Below, one piece after another: positions 1 to 8,847 of a stretch of 64,000 nucleotides of DNA (its first letter is position 1; each line of letters begins with the position of its first letter). The notes beneath the pieces were generated by a model. The model was not told where the DNA came from. It did not search any database and saw only the letters and a program-made list of their open reading frames with translations. The stretch is from the NCBI GenBank assembly GCA_965204215.1, contig CBDBDZ010000013.1, forward strand, positions 62,001 to 126,000, written 5' to 3'. The translations under genes were made by a program, and so were the position numbers. This stretch comes from CBDBDZ01 sp965204215 (GTDB lineage: Bacteria > Pseudomonadota > Gammaproteobacteria > Pseudomonadales > GM7GCV1).

Positions 1-1
1 T

Positions 2-334
2 GGAACTTGTCGACGCGATTATCTTCATGTCATGGACTTGGCAGAGGGTCATGCTAAAGCGCTGGAGTGGTTACAGCAATCGGGTTGCACTGCTTTTAAC
101 CTTGGCACTAGCAAACCAGTCTCGGTATTAGAAATGATTAGAGCTTTTGAACATGCCATTAAAAAGCCACTGCCATATAAAATTGTCGATAGAAGAGATG
201 GTGACTTGCCAGAATTTTGGGCTAGTGCAGATCGAGCTAAGGATGAACTTGGATGGGTTGCCAAACGCTCACTAAAGCAGATGATGGAAGATACCTGGCG
301 CTGGCAGTCTTCCCATCCAAATGGGTTTGGTTAG
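2..334 (+). CDS. galE: UDP-glucose 4-epimerase, C-terminal part (5' cut by window edge)
   Basis: The frame is open from base 2 to a TAG at 332-334. It reads RRDYLHVMDLAEGH followed by FNLGTSKPVSVLEM and ends in a helix-rich tail with DELGW. This is the usual C-terminal third of GalE (short-chain dehydrogenase fold, interconversion of UDP-glucose and UDP-galactose for surface polysaccharide). The Tyr-Lys catalytic pair and NAD-binding Gly motif lie outside the window. About 110 residues remain of an expected 335-340. The next plus-strand gene, at 5053, is also a surface-polysaccharide gene, but the minus-strand block dinG-plsC-pyrB separates them. Other SDR epimerases share the fold, but the RDYLHVMDLA stretch favours GalE. 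Confidence 0.9.
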   Translation, partial: GTCRRDYLHVMDLAEGHAKALEWLQQSGCTAFNLGTSKPVSVLEMIRAFEHAIKKPLPYKIVDRRDGDLPEFWASADRAKDELGWVAKRSLKQMMEDTWRWQSSHPNGFG

Positions 335-356
335 CAGGCATTTTAGAATTGAGAAG

Positions 357-389
357 TGGTTATGTGATATAGGAAATATCACCCAAAAT
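357..389. repeat. 33-bp repeat with internal dyad, copy 1
   Basis: The sequence matches 4962-4994 in inverted orientation over 33 bases without a mismatch. Its core, 364-382, is a perfect dyad, GTGATAT-aggaa-ATATCAC. It covers the last codons and the stop of dinG (minus strand) and lies 22 bases past the galE stop. It could act as a transcript-end hairpin or an operator, but there is no T-run on either side. Confidence 0.7.
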
Positions 390-2454
390 CAACCGTTTTT
401 ATTGTGTATGGGGGCAGAGCGTTGAGTAGTTGTTTGCCGTAATTTTTGGTGATTAAACGCTGGTCAAAAATGGTGATAATGCCTTTGTCTTGCTCGGTGC
501 GAATTAATCTGCCAGTCGCTTGAATTAAACGCAGTGATGCGTTGGGTAAACTAACTTTAAAAAAGGCGTTAAAACCCTGGCTTTCAACCCATTCCCCTAA
601 AGCTTCATCGATTGGGTTATCTGGTGCTGCAAATGGAATTTTTGCTATTATCACGTGCTTGCATAAATCTCTGGGCAAGTCGATACCTTCTGCAAAGCTT
701 GCCAATCCGAAAATGGTGCTACCGTATCCTTGTTCAATACGCCCACAGTGCTCTTGTATAATACGTATTTTGCTAAGTGTTCCTTGTAATAATATGTCTC
801 TTTTCCAATCTTTGGGCATACCGTCAAATACTTCGTTCATTTGTCGTTCGGAATTAAACAGTACCAGGTTGCCTTCATCCTGGCTGACAATTTGTGGGAG
901 TTGTTCAATTAAATATTGAGTGTGAGTGAAACTATCACGCGGGTCTCCTTGTTTGGATATCTGAAGTAAGGCGTTAGCTGCAAAGTCAAATGGACTGGGG
1001 AGACGTTGGTAGAGGGCATCTTGCGGTATGCCACAAAGCATGGCTAATTGTTCAAAATTTCCCAGTGACGATAGCGTAGCAGAAGTTAGAACGGCACCAG
1101 AGCATTGGTTCCATAGACTTTCATGTAAATTATCGGCAGGCAGAATGGGAGATGCCAGACATTCAATGTCGTTTTCATTTTCATGCATTCGGATCCATCT
1201 GGCAAAAGAGATATCTTCGGTAGTCGCATAATAGTAATTCATCCATAATTGCGCTTGAGATTCGACAAAACCGATATGCTGACCAATAATAGTATACCAG
1301 TGCTCATACAATACCTTGGTTGATGAGGCTGATTCTTTGCCTTCATTCAGTCCTTCATGGATAACAGTCGTTGATTTAATTAACTGCTTATAAAGAGGTG
1401 TAAGTTGTTGGCTGGCTTCTGATAAAAACCTGGGGAGTTGCCCTGCGGTAAACCGTAAAACATTACTGTATTCTTTGCCATGTTCTTCAAAATAATTTAT
1501 TGCAAGAAGTTTAATGTCGGATATTTTCAGGCTGATATCAGCAATGCTATTTCGTGCTTCCAACACCTGCCCAAGGCTGGTCAATTTGGGCAAATCTTGT
1601 TCCAACTTTACCAGTTGTTTTTCCATAGTGTTTAATTGGTTTTGGCTGGATTGTAGCCGACAACGTGAAGAAAAGTGATTGCGAGTTTTATCAGCCAGGT
1701 GGTGGGCTTCATCAAATATATAAATACAATCTTCAGGCTTGGGTAAGATTGCACCGCCTCCTAAACTTAAGTCTGACAGCACGATATCATGGTTTGCTAC
1801 CAAACAGTCGGTTTCTTCCATCGCTTCGCGTGCCCTAAAGAATGCACAATTGGAAACATGTTTACAGTTGCGACCCACGCATTGATGGCGGTCACTGGTT
1901 AACGGCCACCAGTGTTCATTGTCGATAACTTCATGCCATTGGTCGCGGTCGCCATCCCATTTGCCATCGTAAATAGCCGTTTCAAATTCTCGGTAAAGTT
2001 GCAGTGTATCTGCTGTAAATGTTTTGATATTGCCGTCAGTAAAAATCATTTCTTGCTGACTGCCGCCTTGCAAAAATTCTTCCAGTTTTAAATTGCAAAG
2101 GTAACGCCCGCGACCTTTAATTAATTGGTAGTTGAAAGATAAGTCTGTTGACTCTTGTAATTCGGGTAAATCTTTATAAATTAATTGTTGTTGCAAATTA
2201 ATGGTTGCTGTGGAAACTATCAAGGTTTTACCTGAAGTGATAGCAATAGGTAGTGCTGCTACCAGGTATGCCAGCGTTTTACCTGTGCCTGTACCTGCTT
2301 CAACTACACAAATATGATGGGTTTCAGGATCTCCTAAAGTATTGGCAATGCTTGCTATCATCAGTTTTTGACTGGGGCGTGCTTTCAATTCATGCCTGGC
2401 TAAAAACTGCGAATAGGTTGATTGGATTTGGTTTTTTAAATCTTTATTAATCAT
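379..2454 (-). CDS. dinG: ATP-dependent DNA helicase DinG-like (XPD family)
   Basis: The 691-residue protein has a Walker A motif (AGTGTGKT, near residue 55), a DEAH box (IFDEAHHLAD, near 250), and four cysteines of an iron-sulfur cluster in the CVGRNCKHVSNC region near 190. The C-terminal half has the SF2 motifs, with ATGRLIRTEQD near 650. DinG-type helicases unwind 5'-3' and act on R-loops, D-loops and forked DNA in the cytoplasm. E. coli DinG has 716 residues, so the length fits. The start ATG lies 3 bases from a 140-bp MITE (2458-2598), so no Shine-Dalgarno sequence remains next to it. The last codons and stop lie inside the 33-bp repeat at 357-389. YoaA is the closest paralogue and cannot be excluded. 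Confidence 0.9.
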   Translation of the reverse strand: MINKDLKNQIQSTYSQFLARHELKARPSQKLMIASIANTLGDPETHHICVVEAGTGTGKTLAYLVAALPIAITSGKTLIVSTATINLQQQLIYKDLPELQESTDLSFNYQLIKGRGRYLCNLKLEEFLQGGSQQEMIFTDGNIKTFTADTLQLYREFETAIYDGKWDGDRDQWHEVIDNEHWWPLTSDRHQCVGRNCKHVSNCAFFRAREAMEETDCLVANHDIVLSDLSLGGGAILPKPEDCIYIFDEAHHLADKTRNHFSSRCRLQSSQNQLNTMEKQLVKLEQDLPKLTSLGQVLEARNSIADISLKISDIKLLAINYFEEHGKEYSNVLRFTAGQLPRFLSEASQQLTPLYKQLIKSTTVIHEGLNEGKESASSTKVLYEHWYTIIGQHIGFVESQAQLWMNYYYATTEDISFARWIRMHENENDIECLASPILPADNLHESLWNQCSGAVLTSATLSSLGNFEQLAMLCGIPQDALYQRLPSPFDFAANALLQISKQGDPRDSFTHTQYLIEQLPQIVSQDEGNLVLFNSERQMNEVFDGMPKDWKRDILLQGTLSKIRIIQEHCGRIEQGYGSTIFGLASFAEGIDLPRDLCKHVIIAKIPFAAPDNPIDEALGEWVESQGFNAFFKVSLPNASLRLIQATGRLIRTEQDKGIITIFDQRLITKNYGKQLLNALPPYTIKTVDFG

Positions 2455-2457
2455 TTC

Positions 2458-2598
2458 GAGAGTTTTGCATAATTACTGCGCTTGTCAATACAGCGTTAAA
2501 TTTTCACTCAAAATACTCATTTACTTCCAGTAAACTTCGCTTTTTCGGGGGGATTACTCCTTGTCTTGACATCGCTCGTGACATTATGCAAAGTTCTC
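2458..2598. mobile_element. MITE family A, copy 1 (141 bp)
   Basis: The left end is GAGAGTTTTGCATAAT (2458-2473). The right end, 2583-2598, is its inverted copy with 14 of 16 matches. Both flanks carry the 5-base direct repeat ATTTC (2453-2457 and 2599-2603), a target duplication. The interior has no ORF. A second copy with its own target duplication is at 44223-44362. The insertion is just upstream of the dinG start codon, which is part of the duplicated target. Confidence 0.85.
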
Positions 2599-2635
2599 AT
2601 TTCTTTTATTGCCATTTTTGTGTTCATTACGAAGT

Positions 2636-3805
2636 CTAATGCATAATCTGGGTTGAAACTGTATTGATATGGTTAATTACCGAATTGGCATAAAGGTGTA
2701 GCACCTGCTGCCTGACGTTATCATCTTCATTGTCGATACGGTTTTGTAGTGTCAATTTAGCGGCATCTATTTCTTTTTTGTCAGGTAAACATTGAATAGT
2801 ACCGTAATCAATATTTAACAATTCGCAAGCGGCGAAGTGGCTGGGAAATAAACGGTAATTAGCAATAATCTGTTGGTCGATATAGGCGGCTAAATCTTCT
2901 GTTGATTCAAAATCACGTTCAATACAGGGCATAAAGTTGACCTGAATTTTTCCTTTATAACCGCTAATACCCTGACCGATAGTGACAATATCCTCGTGTT
3001 CATCCTTAATGTAGTTTCCCGTTTCATTAACAGCAATTAACGATTTGGCTTTGCTGATATCACAAGGGTCCCACTCGTAAGAAATTGCTACAGGAACGAT
3101 GTTTAAATCAATAATTTTATCTGCTAATGATTTATCTTTGTCAGCACTTAGCAATAACATTTTAAGTACCGCTTCTTCGGTGCCATCAATGCCATCTTTG
3201 GCTCTTCCTTCACGTTGGGCTATCCATACGTTTGTTTTCACCTCATCACGCAAATGTCGTATGTAAGATGATAAATGTTTAAGTTCAAGTAGTAATTTTC
3301 TGCCAGCGGCTATGTTGCGTTTCACAATAAAACTGCGGTTTAGTCGCATTAAATCGGTCGCATAGGGTTTGCTTAACAGGTTATCGCCTATGGCTAAATG
3401 AGGGATGTTTAATGAGGTATCCGATACCATCAGGTTTATTAGTGCTGGGTCCATAGCAATGTCGCGATGATTCGAAATAAACAGGTAGGGTTTAGAACCG
3501 TCAAGTTGACTAAGTCCTGAGCATTCTACACCATCACTGCTGGTTTTGAGTGCTTTTAGCAGTAACGCTTTAATAGCCATTTGCATGCTGTGAACATCGT
3601 GAATACCTTTAGTTAATCTTTTCCATATTAAAGGCCAAACAGCCCAAAACAGTATCGAAATTAAAAAGCTCAACTTAGGTGCATTGGTGCGCATAAGGCG
3701 CTTCATGCTTAAATAAAATTCCTTATCGTTATATAGCCTGTCTAAGGTGGGAAGTACCTCGGAATCGCGATAACTGCGAATATCGTCATATTGATTATTG
3801 TTCAT
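2636..3805 (-). CDS. PlsC-like 1-acylglycerol-phosphate acyltransferase family protein
   Basis: The 389-residue protein has the acyltransferase block ISNHRDIAMDPALIN near residue 110, a form of the His-Asp catalytic motif seen in a divergent PlsC/PlsB-like subfamily. A second block, REGRAKDG, near residue 200, corresponds to the substrate-binding motif. A hydrophobic segment near residues 45-65 suggests membrane association. The expected role is transfer of a fatty acyl group to a glycerol-phosphate backbone; the exact substrate is not visible. It lies 8 bases downstream of pyrB and may be co-transcribed with it. The C-terminus (STQIMH, then stop) is encoded by the short repeat at 2635-2658, so the original end may have been altered. 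Confidence 0.75.
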   Translation of the reverse strand: MNNNQYDDIRSYRDSEVLPTLDRLYNDKEFYLSMKRLMRTNAPKLSFLISILFWAVWPLIWKRLTKGIHDVHSMQMAIKALLLKALKTSSDGVECSGLSQLDGSKPYLFISNHRDIAMDPALINLMVSDTSLNIPHLAIGDNLLSKPYATDLMRLNRSFIVKRNIAAGRKLLLELKHLSSYIRHLRDEVKTNVWIAQREGRAKDGIDGTEEAVLKMLLLSADKDKSLADKIIDLNIVPVAISYEWDPCDISKAKSLIAVNETGNYIKDEHEDIVTIGQGISGYKGKIQVNFMPCIERDFESTEDLAAYIDQQIIANYRLFPSHFAACELLNIDYGTIQCLPDKKEIDAAKLTLQNRIDNEDDNVRQQVLHLYANSVINHINTVSTQIMH

Positions 3806-3813
3806 ATTTCGTA

Positions 3814-4818
3814 TTAACGTCGACTATACCAATTAACTTTGCCTTCATATTGTTGTAATTGTTCTTCGACACCTAATACTAATGCAAATAGTCCCATACG
3901 AATTAATAAACCGTTTTGAGCTTGCCTGAATATTGCTAAATTCGGATTGTTATCTAAATCAGTATCTAATTCATTGGCTATATCGTTTGAATCACGTGGA
4001 AGCGGGTGCATAATAACGGTGCCTGGTTCGCAATATTGGTCGTAAACTTGCTGGTTTATACGAAGTTTACCTCGGTAAATATCTGCTTCTTTTACAGATT
4101 CAAAGCGCTCCGTTTGTACTCTGGTTGAATACAGAATATCCACGTGGCTTATACCTTTTGCTAAACCTTCTGTAATTTTAATATTATGATTTGCTGTTGC
4201 TAATCTATCCAGATTCTTTTGAGGCAACTGCAATTGCGGGGGAGAAACCAGATTGATTTGAATATTCTTGTACAAACTTAGCAAGTTACACAGTGAATGC
4301 ACGGTTCTACCATTTTTTAGATCGCCTACCATGGCAATTCTTAGTCCATCAATACCCTGCCCTTTATTTTCACGCTCACGTTTAATGGTGTACAAATCAA
4401 GTAGAGCTTGGGTGGGGTGCTCGTTTTCGCCATCGCCACCGTTAATAACAGGAACTTGGCTACAATCAGCAAATTCTTTAGCCGACCCTGATTTGTTGTG
4501 CCGAATACAAATGACATCGCTATAACCTGAAATGATGCGAGCAGTGTCTTCAAGCGACTCTCCTTTCGTTATGGCAGAACTAATGCTGGACGTTTCCTGA
4601 ACGGCACCGCCCAGCAGATTAAAAGCACTGCCAAAACTGACTCTTGTCCTGGTGCTGGGTTCGAAAAACATATTGCTGAGAACTGCGCCTTCCAGCACTC
4701 TTGTTAGCTTTTGGCGCTGCGCATAAGGTTTCATGGAATCGGCAACACTGAACAATAAATTTAGGGCACCGTGGTCAAACTGGTGGGAGGATAATATATG
4801 TTTTCCGATGAATTGCAT
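3814..4818 (-). CDS. pyrB: Aspartate carbamoyltransferase catalytic subunit
   Basis: The 334-residue protein catalyses carbamoyl phosphate plus aspartate to N-carbamoyl-aspartate, the committed step of pyrimidine synthesis. It shows the carbamoyl-phosphate motif FFEPSTRTRVSFGSA near residue 53, HPTQALLDLYTI near 138, and the C-terminal HPLPRDSNDI motif near 275. The length is slightly above E. coli PyrB (311). No pyrI regulatory-subunit gene is adjacent, so the holoenzyme type is unresolved. Upstream (4819-5052) is a repeat-rich spacer. The PlsC-like gene follows after 8 bases. Confidence 0.95.
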   Translation of the reverse strand: MQFIGKHILSSHQFDHGALNLLFSVADSMKPYAQRQKLTRVLEGAVLSNMFFEPSTRTRVSFGSAFNLLGGAVQETSSISSAITKGESLEDTARIISGYSDVICIRHNKSGSAKEFADCSQVPVINGGDGENEHPTQALLDLYTIKRERENKGQGIDGLRIAMVGDLKNGRTVHSLCNLLSLYKNIQINLVSPPQLQLPQKNLDRLATANHNIKITEGLAKGISHVDILYSTRVQTERFESVKEADIYRGKLRINQQVYDQYCEPGTVIMHPLPRDSNDIANELDTDLDNNPNLAIFRQAQNGLLIRMGLFALVLGVEEQLQQYEGKVNWYSRR

Positions 4819-4870
4819 TAAAAGTTATATGTTCTATGAACTATTGATAAGCTGCTATTATAATACAAGA

Positions 4871-5016
4871 CCATTGCATTAGGCATCCTGCCTTCTGCAA
4901 TGTATCGTATTGAAAAAATGCGATTTTTCAATGCTCGTAAAATAATGACTTACAGACATTAATTTTGGGTGATATTTCCTATATCACATAACCATGACCA
5001 TTGCCTAATGCAATGG
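4871..5016. repeat. 146-bp element with 15-bp inverted ends
   Basis: CCATTGCATTAGGCA (4871-4885) is exactly repeated in inverted form at 5002-5016. The interior contains the second copy of the 33-bp repeat (4962-4994) with its dyad at 4969-4987. A solo end of the same type (23 bases, one mismatch) is at 62978-63000 on the other strand. It behaves like a small MITE lying in the spacer between the divergent pyrB and the ligase-like gene. No coding capacity is seen. Confidence 0.6.
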
Positions 5017-5052
5017 CCTTAATACGCGAAACACAAAAAACCTAAAAGGTAA

Positions 5053-7029
5053 ATGCCAAAAAGCAAATCCAAGCATCGTACAACCAAAAAACGTGGAACT
5101 AACCGTTTTATTGTTTCCAGCAATACTGCTGAGAAAATGCAATTGGTGCTTTATTTTTTATGGATAGCTATTGTTGCTCTCACTCCATTAGTTGCTCCTT
5201 TTTTTCGAAGTTATATCGGTTCTGGTGGACCTGATAATCAAGCATTCTACGGCTACACGCCTGATTTGTACATGGCTAGTTGGTTACAAGTCTCCAGCAT
5301 TTTATTGTTGTCACTGACAGCTATCACGGTTTTTTTAAAACAAAGTATCAACTACTTTAACACGGGGTTGTTTTGGAGTATTTTGCTATTTGTTGGCTGG
5401 GCGACATTGTCGGTTAGTTGGAGTCATAATAATTACGAAAGTTTTGATAAACTTAGTAATTGGTGGGCAAGTGCGGCAGGACTGTTATTAATGACTCAAC
5501 TGCTCACAACCAAACAGCAATTATTAAATTTCGTTGGTTTAATATTTGTGACTGCTATTTTAGTAGCATTAATGGGAATGGCTCAATATCTATTAGGCTG
5601 GGACTCTATTTCTCAAGCGGCGCCTCCTGCTGCATCTTTTGGCAATAAAAATTTCGCAGCGCAATTTAGTTTAATGTGCTTGCCTTTGGGGTTAATTATC
5701 TTACTTAGCAATTCATTCCCGCTACCCAAGAACATCAATATCTGGCTAGGCTCTATAGGAATGGCTTTAATCGCAATTTATATTGTTTACACAGATGCCA
5801 GAGCGGCTTGGATATCGGTCATTGTTGAAGTCATTATTATCACCATTTGGATGTTTAAAGAGCGAAAACAAACAGGTTTTATTCTGTCTTCCATGCAGAA
5901 AAAGGCTTTACTTATGGCTTTTTCCCTGTTTGTTTTGGGTATTCATTTTGATCGTGACGGGTTTAATCTAGATGCTGTTATTAAGTATACTGACCGCGCT
6001 CAAAGCGTAATAGAACAAGCAGATATCGACTCTGGGAACAAACGCATTCCTATGTGGATAAATACCACAGCCCAAATTCGCGACTATTGGTTTAAAGGTG
6101 TAGGTATTGGTAATTGGTATGTCCATTACCCTATTTATCAACAGTCTATCACTAAGGATCAATTGCTCAACAATAGTGTGGCTACTCGACATACTCATAA
6201 CGACTTGTTGCAGTTAATATCTGAACTGGGTTTAGTTGGTTTCATTTTGATACTTATGATTGCTACCTATAGTTTCAGGATAGGTTTTAGGCTACTTAAA
6301 CACAACGCTTATGAGATTCGGCTTATAGCAATTATTATCGGCAGTGCTGTTGTTGGCTTAATTGTAGATAGCCAGTTTAGCTCGCCATTACAACGGCCTA
6401 TGACGAATTACCTGTTAATCATGTTTCTAGGCATACTGTTGTGGTTAGATTTTTATCAATCTGATAAATCAATGCGTATTATTCAATTACCCTCTATCAT
6501 CAGTTTAATTGTGCTAATTTTATGCGCCTATTTAAGTTATATTTCAATAGAGGCTCATGTGCGCTATCAACAATCCAATGCCAATTACTGGAAAGCGAAA
6601 ACAGGTAATAACCAACAAGATTATAAAAACACGTTATTATTTAGCAGTATAGCCTACCGCCAAAACCCTGAAAGAAAGCGCTTATTGAATTTAGTGGGGG
6701 GTTCTCAGTTATTATTAAAAAACTATCCACAGGCTATCTTGTCGCTGGAAAATGCGCGTAAAAACTACCCTTATATGCAGCACACTCTATTAAATTTATC
6801 TTATGCTTATGAACGCAGTAATCAATTTTTAGAGGCCATTGAAACGATGAATGATTTACTCAAAACTCAACCGATGAATGCATCACACTATGTGCGAATT
6901 GGTAAGCTTTGGGAAAAGGCTGGCAATCGGCTTCGAGCTATTTACTGGTATAAGCAAGCACTGGAAAAAGAGGATATTTCGGCCAGACACAAGCGCCAAA
7001 TTGAAAATTTTTTGGATAATAATTATTAA
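5053..7029 (+). CDS. O-antigen ligase/polymerase-like membrane protein with C-terminal TPRs
   Basis: The 658-residue protein has about ten to twelve hydrophobic segments between residues 30 and 495. These include the Wzy_C-type block around residues 330-410, with the periplasmic stretch GVGIGNWYVHYP and HTHNDLLQLISELGLVG, which is typical of the WaaL/Wzy superfamily (His-Asn-x-Leu-Leu signature). Residues 530-650 hold tetratricopeptide-like helices (YPQAILSLENARKNYP, then NRLRAIYWYKQALEKE). The likely role is transfer or polymerisation of a lipid-linked glycan at the inner membrane; pilin glycosylation ligases share the fold. A purine-rich stretch, AAAAGGTAA, precedes the ATG. galE, upstream at 2-334, fits a polysaccharide context, although a minus-strand block lies between. 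Confidence 0.8.
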   Translation: MPKSKSKHRTTKKRGTNRFIVSSNTAEKMQLVLYFLWIAIVALTPLVAPFFRSYIGSGGPDNQAFYGYTPDLYMASWLQVSSILLLSLTAITVFLKQSINYFNTGLFWSILLFVGWATLSVSWSHNNYESFDKLSNWWASAAGLLLMTQLLTTKQQLLNFVGLIFVTAILVALMGMAQYLLGWDSISQAAPPAASFGNKNFAAQFSLMCLPLGLIILLSNSFPLPKNINIWLGSIGMALIAIYIVYTDARAAWISVIVEVIIITIWMFKERKQTGFILSSMQKKALLMAFSLFVLGIHFDRDGFNLDAVIKYTDRAQSVIEQADIDSGNKRIPMWINTTAQIRDYWFKGVGIGNWYVHYPIYQQSITKDQLLNNSVATRHTHNDLLQLISELGLVGFILILMIATYSFRIGFRLLKHNAYEIRLIAIIIGSAVVGLIVDSQFSSPLQRPMTNYLLIMFLGILLWLDFYQSDKSMRIIQLPSIISLIVLILCAYLSYISIEAHVRYQQSNANYWKAKTGNNQQDYKNTLLFSSIAYRQNPERKRLLNLVGGSQLLLKNYPQAILSLENARKNYPYMQHTLLNLSYAYERSNQFLEAIETMNDLLKTQPMNASHYVRIGKLWEKAGNRLRAIYWYKQALEKEDISARHKRQIENFLDNNY

Positions 7030-7033
7030 CAGT

Positions 7034-7390
7034 ATGGGTGAGCCACTTACAGCTGACCAATTAAGTCGTCGGGTAGCTAAATACATCAAACAATCCAATA
7101 CTAGTAAGACAGGTAGTTGTCATTTATTCCGGCATACGGAGGCAACACTAATGCTGGATAATGGTGCAGATATCCGCTACATCCAGCAAATGTTAGGACA
7201 TGTCAGCATCGGCACCACCGAAATCTATACGCATGTAAGCATCCACAAGCTCAAACAGGTTCATGAAATGACACATCCGACAATGAAGAGCAAAGAGCGA
7301 TCAGATATTAATTTTGAAAGCAGCGATGCAGCATTACTGGAGTCCTTGGATAAGGAAGCCATAAAAGATGATGCACCTTTTAGTGAATGA
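7034..7390 (+). pseudogene. Tyrosine recombinase (phage-type integrase), C-terminal remnant
   Basis: The frame encodes the C-terminal catalytic part of a tyrosine recombinase: HLFRHTEATLML (the His-x-x-Arg box), then IQQMLGHVSIGTTEIYTHV with the LGH motif and the nucleophile Tyr. The first catalytic Arg, the core-binding domain and about two thirds of the protein are missing. The remnant begins 4 bases after the stop of the ligase-like gene, so a deletion or insertion joined them. An acidic tail of about 45 residues follows the catalytic Tyr. It resembles plasmid or island integrases; it is not the integron integrase found at the other end of the window. Confidence 0.8.
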
Positions 7391-7421
7391 TGTTAAACAC
7401 TGTTAAACAACGAGAACTATC

Positions 7422-7685
7422 ATGTTAGGCGTCCGACTTAATGAGCAATTAGAGCAGCGATTAACCCGCTTGGCAGAAGTGACGCAGCGATCGAAAAGTT
7501 ATCATGCCAAGCAAGCTCTGGCACGTTATATTGAAAGTGAGGAATTAAAAGAGCAGGAAAATAAAATTGCACTGGAACGTTGGAACCACTACCAACAAAC
7601 AGGTGAAAAGGTGTCTCCGGATTTAGTGACATCCTGGCTGGAATCGTGGGGGACAGATACCGAGCTGGAATGCCCTGTAAAATAA
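7422..7685 (+). CDS. Ribbon-helix-helix antitoxin (RelB/CopG type)
   Basis: The 87-residue protein starts with a ribbon-helix-helix domain (VRLNEQLEQRLTRLAEVTQ, then SKSYHAKQALARYIE) and ends in a flexible toxin-binding tail. Such proteins bind their own promoter as dimers and neutralise a ParE/RelE-family ribonuclease or gyrase poison. The stop codon overlaps the start of the toxin gene by 16 bases, the usual coupling. The toxin is broken (next entry), so the antitoxin is an orphan in this copy. Confidence 0.8.
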   Translation: MLGVRLNEQLEQRLTRLAEVTQRSKSYHAKQALARYIESEELKEQENKIALERWNHYQQTGEKVSPDLVTSWLESWGTDTELECPVK

Positions 7686-7790
7686 TCTGGCTTCCAGAGG
7701 CTGTTGAAGATTTACAACGATTACGTCATTTTATTGCGGTGAACAATCCAGCAGCAGCTCAGCGAGTAGGTCGTCGCATTTTGGAAGCAG
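7670..7790 (+). pseudogene. ParE/RelE-type toxin, truncated by an IS630 remnant
   Basis: The frame starts with MPCKIIWLPEAVEDLQRLRH and continues to RVGRRILEAV, the first 40 or so residues of a ParE/RelE-like toxin (about 95 expected). After about 7790 the frame enters IS630-type sequence and reads nonsense to a stop at 7918. The catalytic and C-terminal beta strands are lost, so the toxin should be inactive. Confidence 0.75.
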
Positions 7791-8279
7791 TTGCATCCCC
7801 GAGGTTATGCGCCCAAAGGGCAAACACCTGTTTTAGTTTTATCTCACGCCAAACGAGAGCGAGTCAATCTGGCTTCCACCATCACCAATCAAGGAAAACT
7901 TCATTTTATGGGTTATGATGCTAAGTTCACGGCGCAAATTTTTATCAAGTTTTTGAAACAGTTAGTAAAGCAATCGCCAAAGAAGGTATTTCTAATTGTC
8001 GATAATTTGAGAGTCCATCATGCTAAGCTCGTCAAAGAATGGTTAGAGGGCAATACTGAAAAAATTGAAGTATTCTATTTGCCAAGCTATTCACCTGAAC
8101 TTAATCCCGATGAGTATCTCAATTGTGATTTAAAGCGTTCAATGGGTGCGGATAGACCTACTCGGCGCAAAGGTGACATTGCTAAAAAACAGGATAAACA
8201 CATGCACTTGCTTCAACAAAATCCTGAAAGAGTGAAATCTTACTTTAACCATAAAAAAATCGCTTATGCCTCTCAGTAA
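7791..8279 (+). pseudogene. IS630-family transposase, C-terminal fragment
   Basis: The frame encodes HPRGYAPKGQTPVLVLSH, then FLIVDNLRVHHAKLVKEWL and YLPSYSPELNPDEYLN, which are the second and third acidic blocks of the IS630 DDE domain. The first catalytic Asp and the N-terminal helix-turn-helix are missing; the left end is fused to the toxin gene. From the stop to the MITE at 8377 there are about 97 bases that may hold the right end of the IS, but I cannot define a terminal repeat. Confidence 0.8.
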
Positions 8280-8376
8280 TATCAATAAAAATTCGATTTA
8301 TTGTTGCCAGGTTAATATAAAATGACTATGAACAATGCAACTGTCGACTCAGTATTTTTTGAATATTGTTGTTAAA

Positions 8377-8617
8377 CCTAGATTCCGCAGTTGAACGCTA
8401 ATTTCACTTCTAAGAGTTTGAATGTTATTGATAAACGCTTATTCTTCGATTCACTTCATAAGTGAATTACAAACCGCTACCTGGCTTTACAGCCCTTTTC
8501 AGTTCACACTGCTGCGTTATGGCTTTTGGTAAGGGCTACAACCATTACCTGCAAGCCATGCCTTGCATTATTTCCTGAAAATAACTGTAAATTCCAGGTT
8601 CAACTACGGAATCCAGG
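8377..8617 (+). mobile_element. MITE family B, copy 1 (241 bp)
   Basis: The element starts CCTAGATTCCGCAGTTGAAC and ends with the inverted equivalent (GTTCAACTACGGAATCCAGG). Perfect 5-base direct repeats TTAAA flank it (8372-8376 and 8618-8622). There is no ORF. Identical-length copies are at 53836-54076 and 55331-55571, and partial copies at 49067-49122 and 62996-63165. Ends starting CCTAGATT plus TTAA-containing duplications recall the IS1380/ISEcp1 group; that link is my inference. Confidence 0.85.
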
Positions 8618-8774
8618 TTAAATGAACATTTGAGCATGAAAATAACGTATTAATTTTGGCATAAAAATATCGAACACGATAATGCTATTTCATAGCTCGT
8701 ACTTCTTAGGGTCACTAAAATGGCATAAATAGTGGTTCAACTCTTTCAAAAACACAAAATGTAGTGTCTAAGGG

Positions 8775-8802
8775 TTGATTTAGACTTTATTTAAGATATA
8801 CT
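8775..8802 (+). promoter_or_regulatory. Candidate sigma-70 promoter of the secretion/adhesin operon
   Basis: TTGATT (8775-8780) and TATACT (8797-8802) are separated by 16 bases, about 45 bases before the first start codon at 8848. A GAGG motif (8832-8835) precedes that ATG. The rest of 8618-8774 shows no gene. Confidence 0.5.
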
Positions 8803-8847
8803 TTGAACTTGTATTTCTGTAAATTCGCTTTGAGGTTTTTTAAATAA

